From: Camelus bactrianus
Lineage: Eukaryota; Chordata; Mammalia; Artiodactyla; Camelidae
DNA: 64,000 nt
Assembly: GCF_048773025.1 (NCBI RefSeq)
Contig: NC_133574.1
Coordinates: forward strand, 12,851,501-12,915,500
Direction: 5' to 3'
In this document: piece by piece, positions 61,098-64,000 of the stretch
How the letters are laid out: each line of letters begins with the position of its first letter
How positions within the stretch are numbered: the stretch's first letter is position 1
The notes under the pieces: generated by a model
Database searches by the model: none
What the model saw: the letters and a program-made list of their open reading frames with translations, nothing else
Told to the model about the DNA's origin: nothing
Position numbers and translations under genes: made by a program

Positions 61098-63055
61098 CTG
61101 AAAAGATATTAGATATAATGAGGAACCTCAAAGAAATTCCCAGTGTATATGTCACAGAGAATCATCTTTAGAAACCCTCAACCACATCCTCAGATAGCTC
61201 CACAGAGAGGCGAGAAGGGACACTTGAGTTCAAAGGAGCTCTTGGGAGTGTGGGCATGTTTACTGCCTTGATTTGGTAATAGTTTCACTGCTGCACACAT
61301 ACGTCAAATACCTGATACACAAAATGTTAGAGATTTGACTTTGCTGACAGGCACATTGCAAATATTTTTAAAATAGTTAACAGAACTTAACTTATGAATG
61401 TACAAGCCAACTTGAAATTGAAAATAAGCAAACACAAACCTACAGGGCATGGGACGCCTCCATCTTCTATTGTATGTTCATGAAGTACCTGGACAAACCC
61501 CTATGAAATGTCTCCAAAAATACACCCAACATGTATGGGGAAAGAGCAATGAAGGTATGTGTTAAAATACAGAGAGATGTACAGAGATGTATTTCTACAT
61601 TTATAGACTGGACATGAGTGAGAAAGCAGACCAGCTCTTAGAATAATGTCAAAATTACTATTCCAGCAAAAATTAATGATATATTTTAGCCCAACTATCT
61701 AAAAAGCATGGAGGTTTTCTTCAATATTCACTTTGGTTCTGAACCAGAGCATGTAATGTCAGACTTCTGAAATAAATAGGGATTTGTATAATAGAGTTTT
61801 AATCATATTATACAAGATTACACAAAGAATGACGTTACATAAAAAGAGAACTCAAAATAATCAGTAAAAATAATTTACATGCATATTTCACAGTACTGCA
61901 CCTACGTCCATTAACAGCCACCAAGAAAATTAATTTGTATTTCTGGAATGTTCAGTCACCAAAACAAAAGCCAAACACATAGTTTTGTAAAAACTAGATT
62001 TATAAATATTATAGGAGGGAATAAATGCACAATGTAATTTGTACTTTATCTAGACACCAAGTTTCAGTCTTGTGCAAATAAAACCCCTCTAGAAAGCAGC
62101 CTCTGAAATCAGTAACACTGTCATTGTCAGCTCTCACAGTTGGGGTCAGTAAAATGTGTGCTGGTGGAAAACATGCACTGTCTTTGCATAGCTGCCATCT
62201 GAGAGAGCAGTGGATCTCAGCACAAAGGAGAGACATGCAGATAAAAGGCACAAAAACAAACACCATCTAGTCGCTAACTGGTAAAACCCCCTCCACCATG
62301 GGCATGCTTGTTACACACGGCACTGTCTGAGTGCTGACGTCAGCAGCTGCCTCCTACCTAAAGTCTATCCATCAGGGCCAATGGACTCAAGTTCTGTCAG
62401 CGGCCATGAGCAACGGTGGAGAAGGACAAGTTAGTTTATCCAAATGCTCAAAGATGTGGTAGGGAAAGAGTGCTGACTAACCTGTGAGAACTCAGCCTCA
62501 TTCCCTTTGAGGGAAAAAATCCCAACAAAGATGACCTAGAAACGCCCTCCTTAGTAGGCTCAAAAGAAACAGAACAGACTCTTCTTTGGGTGGAGTGTTC
62601 ATGTGGCATTGATTCTGCTTCAGTGCAAAGATTGTTCCTGACACTCAGTTTTTCCAGGTCCGTAAGAATCTGGTGGAAGCGTATCAGAACAAACCACTTA
62701 AATCCATGAGGTGTTCTCAGTCTTTCTTTTTTAGGGTGTGGAGGTGATTTATCCTGACACAGTAAAAATTTCACAGCATGTATCTGAATTTTCTTTATAT
62801 TTAGACAATTCTAAAGACATGAAGGACACTTTCTGCTTTGGGGAAATCAACATTCTTCACAAGGACACGTCACTAAAAAAAAAGACAACTCGTCCACCTC
62901 CTGGTCACATCCCTCCTGAGCATTTCCTCATTGTAAACATCACAGGAGGTTGCAGCCACTGATTTTCACATCAGCTCGGCTCTCAGGGCTCCCCCATCAA
63001 CCTAGCTGGACACAGAGTCCCTGGGGGCAGCCTCCAAGATAAAAAGGAAAGGGAT
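61098..63055. other. Unrecognised stretch upstream of the MIA-like exons
   Basis: The first exon and promoter of the gene could lie here or beyond the window, but no start codon with a fitting splice donor could be supported. Short open frames at 62.0-62.9 kb show no family features. Confidence 0.4.
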
Positions 63056-63059
63056 AACT

Positions 63060-64000
63060 AAGAATTTGCTAGAAGTCCAATAAAAATAAAAGCAAAAATA
63101 AACAAATGGGACCTAATTAAACTTGGAAGCTTTTGCATAGCAATGGAAACCATAAGCAAAACAAAAAGACAACCTACAGAATGGGAGAAAATTTTTGCAA
63201 AACATGAAACTGACAAGGGCTTAATCGCCAGAGTATAGAAACAAATCATACAACTAAATAAGAAAAAAAAAAAAAAAACTCAATCCAAAAATGGGCAGAA
63301 GGCCTAAACAAGCAATTGTCCAGTGAAGACATACAAACGGCTAACAGGCACATGAAAAAGTGCTCATTATCACTGATTATCAGAGAATTGCAAATCAAAA
63401 CTACAATGAGGTATCACCTCACACAAGTCAGAATGGCCATCATTCAAAAGTCCACAAATGACAAATGTTGGAGAGGCTGTGGAGAAAAGGTAACTGTCCT
63501 ACACCGCTGGTGGGAATGCAGGTTGGTGCAGCCACTGTGCAAAAGTTTGTAGATTCCTCAAAAGACTAAGAATAGACTTACCATATGACCTAATAATCCC
63601 ACTCCTGGGCATATGTCCAGAAGGAACCCTTCTTCAAAAATGCACCTGCACCCCAATGTTCATAGCAGCACTATTTACAATAGCCAAGACATGGAAACAG
63701 CCTAAATGTCCATCAACAGATGACTGGATAAAGAAGAGGTGGTATATTTATACAATGAAATACTATTTGGCCATAAAAAACCAATATGCCATTTGCAGCA
63801 ACATGGATGTCCCTAGAGAATGTCATTCTAAGTGAAGTAAGCCAAAAAGAGAAAGAAAAATACCATATGAGTTTGCTCACATGTGGAATCCAAAAAAAAT
63901 AAATAAAAAAGAGCATAAATACAAAACAGAAACAGACTCACAGACATAGAATACAAACTTGCTGTTGCCAAGGGGCTGAGGGGTGGGAAGGGACAGATTG
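63060..64000 (+). mobile_element. LINE-1, 5'-truncated, 3' part of ORF2 and start of 3' UTR, cut by window
   Basis: Contains ORF2 C-terminal features: [20 protein letters not shown], then CWRGCGEK...[13 protein letters not shown], followed by ATGGAAACAGCCTAAATGTC and CACATGTGGAATCC. The last bases (AAGGGGCTGAGGGGTGGGAA) are the 3' UTR type found in camelids. Frames are interrupted, including an A-run at about 63266-63282. Confidence 0.92.

Overview
This window is mammalian genomic DNA, most likely from a camelid (camel, llama or alpaca). The evidence is two tRNA-derived SINE copies of the Camelidae Vic-1 type in every repeat unit, cetartiodactyl-type LINE-1 3' ends at about 57.6 kb and at the right edge, and a Tigger1 DNA transposon. 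There is no bacterial, plasmid or CRISPR content. Nearly all long open frames on both strands between 1 and 49 kb are chance frames in GC-rich repeated DNA.

Positions 1-48925 are one head-to-tail macrosatellite-like array. The unit is about 4,110 bp, with eleven complete copies and a twelfth (U1) cut by the left edge. Each unit alternates a GC- and CpG-rich half with an AT-richer half and carries two SINEs at fixed positions. The copies are not equally related. U1-U2-U3 are repeated as U4-U5-U6 (a 12,330 bp higher-order repeat), parts of U6/U7 recur in U8/U9 at 8.22 kb spacing, and U9 and U10 share a nearly identical tract of about 1.7 kb. The array fades out rightward through a diverged stub at 48926-49080.

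Right of the array, on the minus strand, I can trace 14 exons (61097 down to 49242) of a relative of the ER-exit-site cargo receptors MIA3/TANGO1 and MIA2/cTAGE5. They cover a membrane segment, two coiled-coil stretches and a short exon before the proline-rich tail. Splice phases agree along the chain. It nevertheless holds two single-base frame changes and one in-frame stop, so it looks like a recently decayed paralog, although assembly or sequencing error is possible. Its introns hold a Tigger1 copy and an L1 fragment.

The main finding joins the two parts. Each array unit holds, on the same minus strand, four small exon-like segments (a 154 nt, b 59 nt, c 133 nt, d 74 nt) with splice sites whose phases close on themselves. 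Together they make 420 nt, or 140 codons. Their translation is proline-rich and resembles the tail of MIA2, including a PLD...ERG..ESS-D motif. The array therefore looks like a tandem amplification of the 3' (proline-rich) end of the neighbouring gene. Only U10 has all four segments open with splice sites; the other copies are damaged, so a long repeat protein from this stretch is unlikely and transcription is unproven.

The right end (61.1-64 kb) holds unrecognised DNA and then a 5'-truncated LINE-1 running out of the window. Comparisons with human MIA2/MIA3 are from memory, not from a search.
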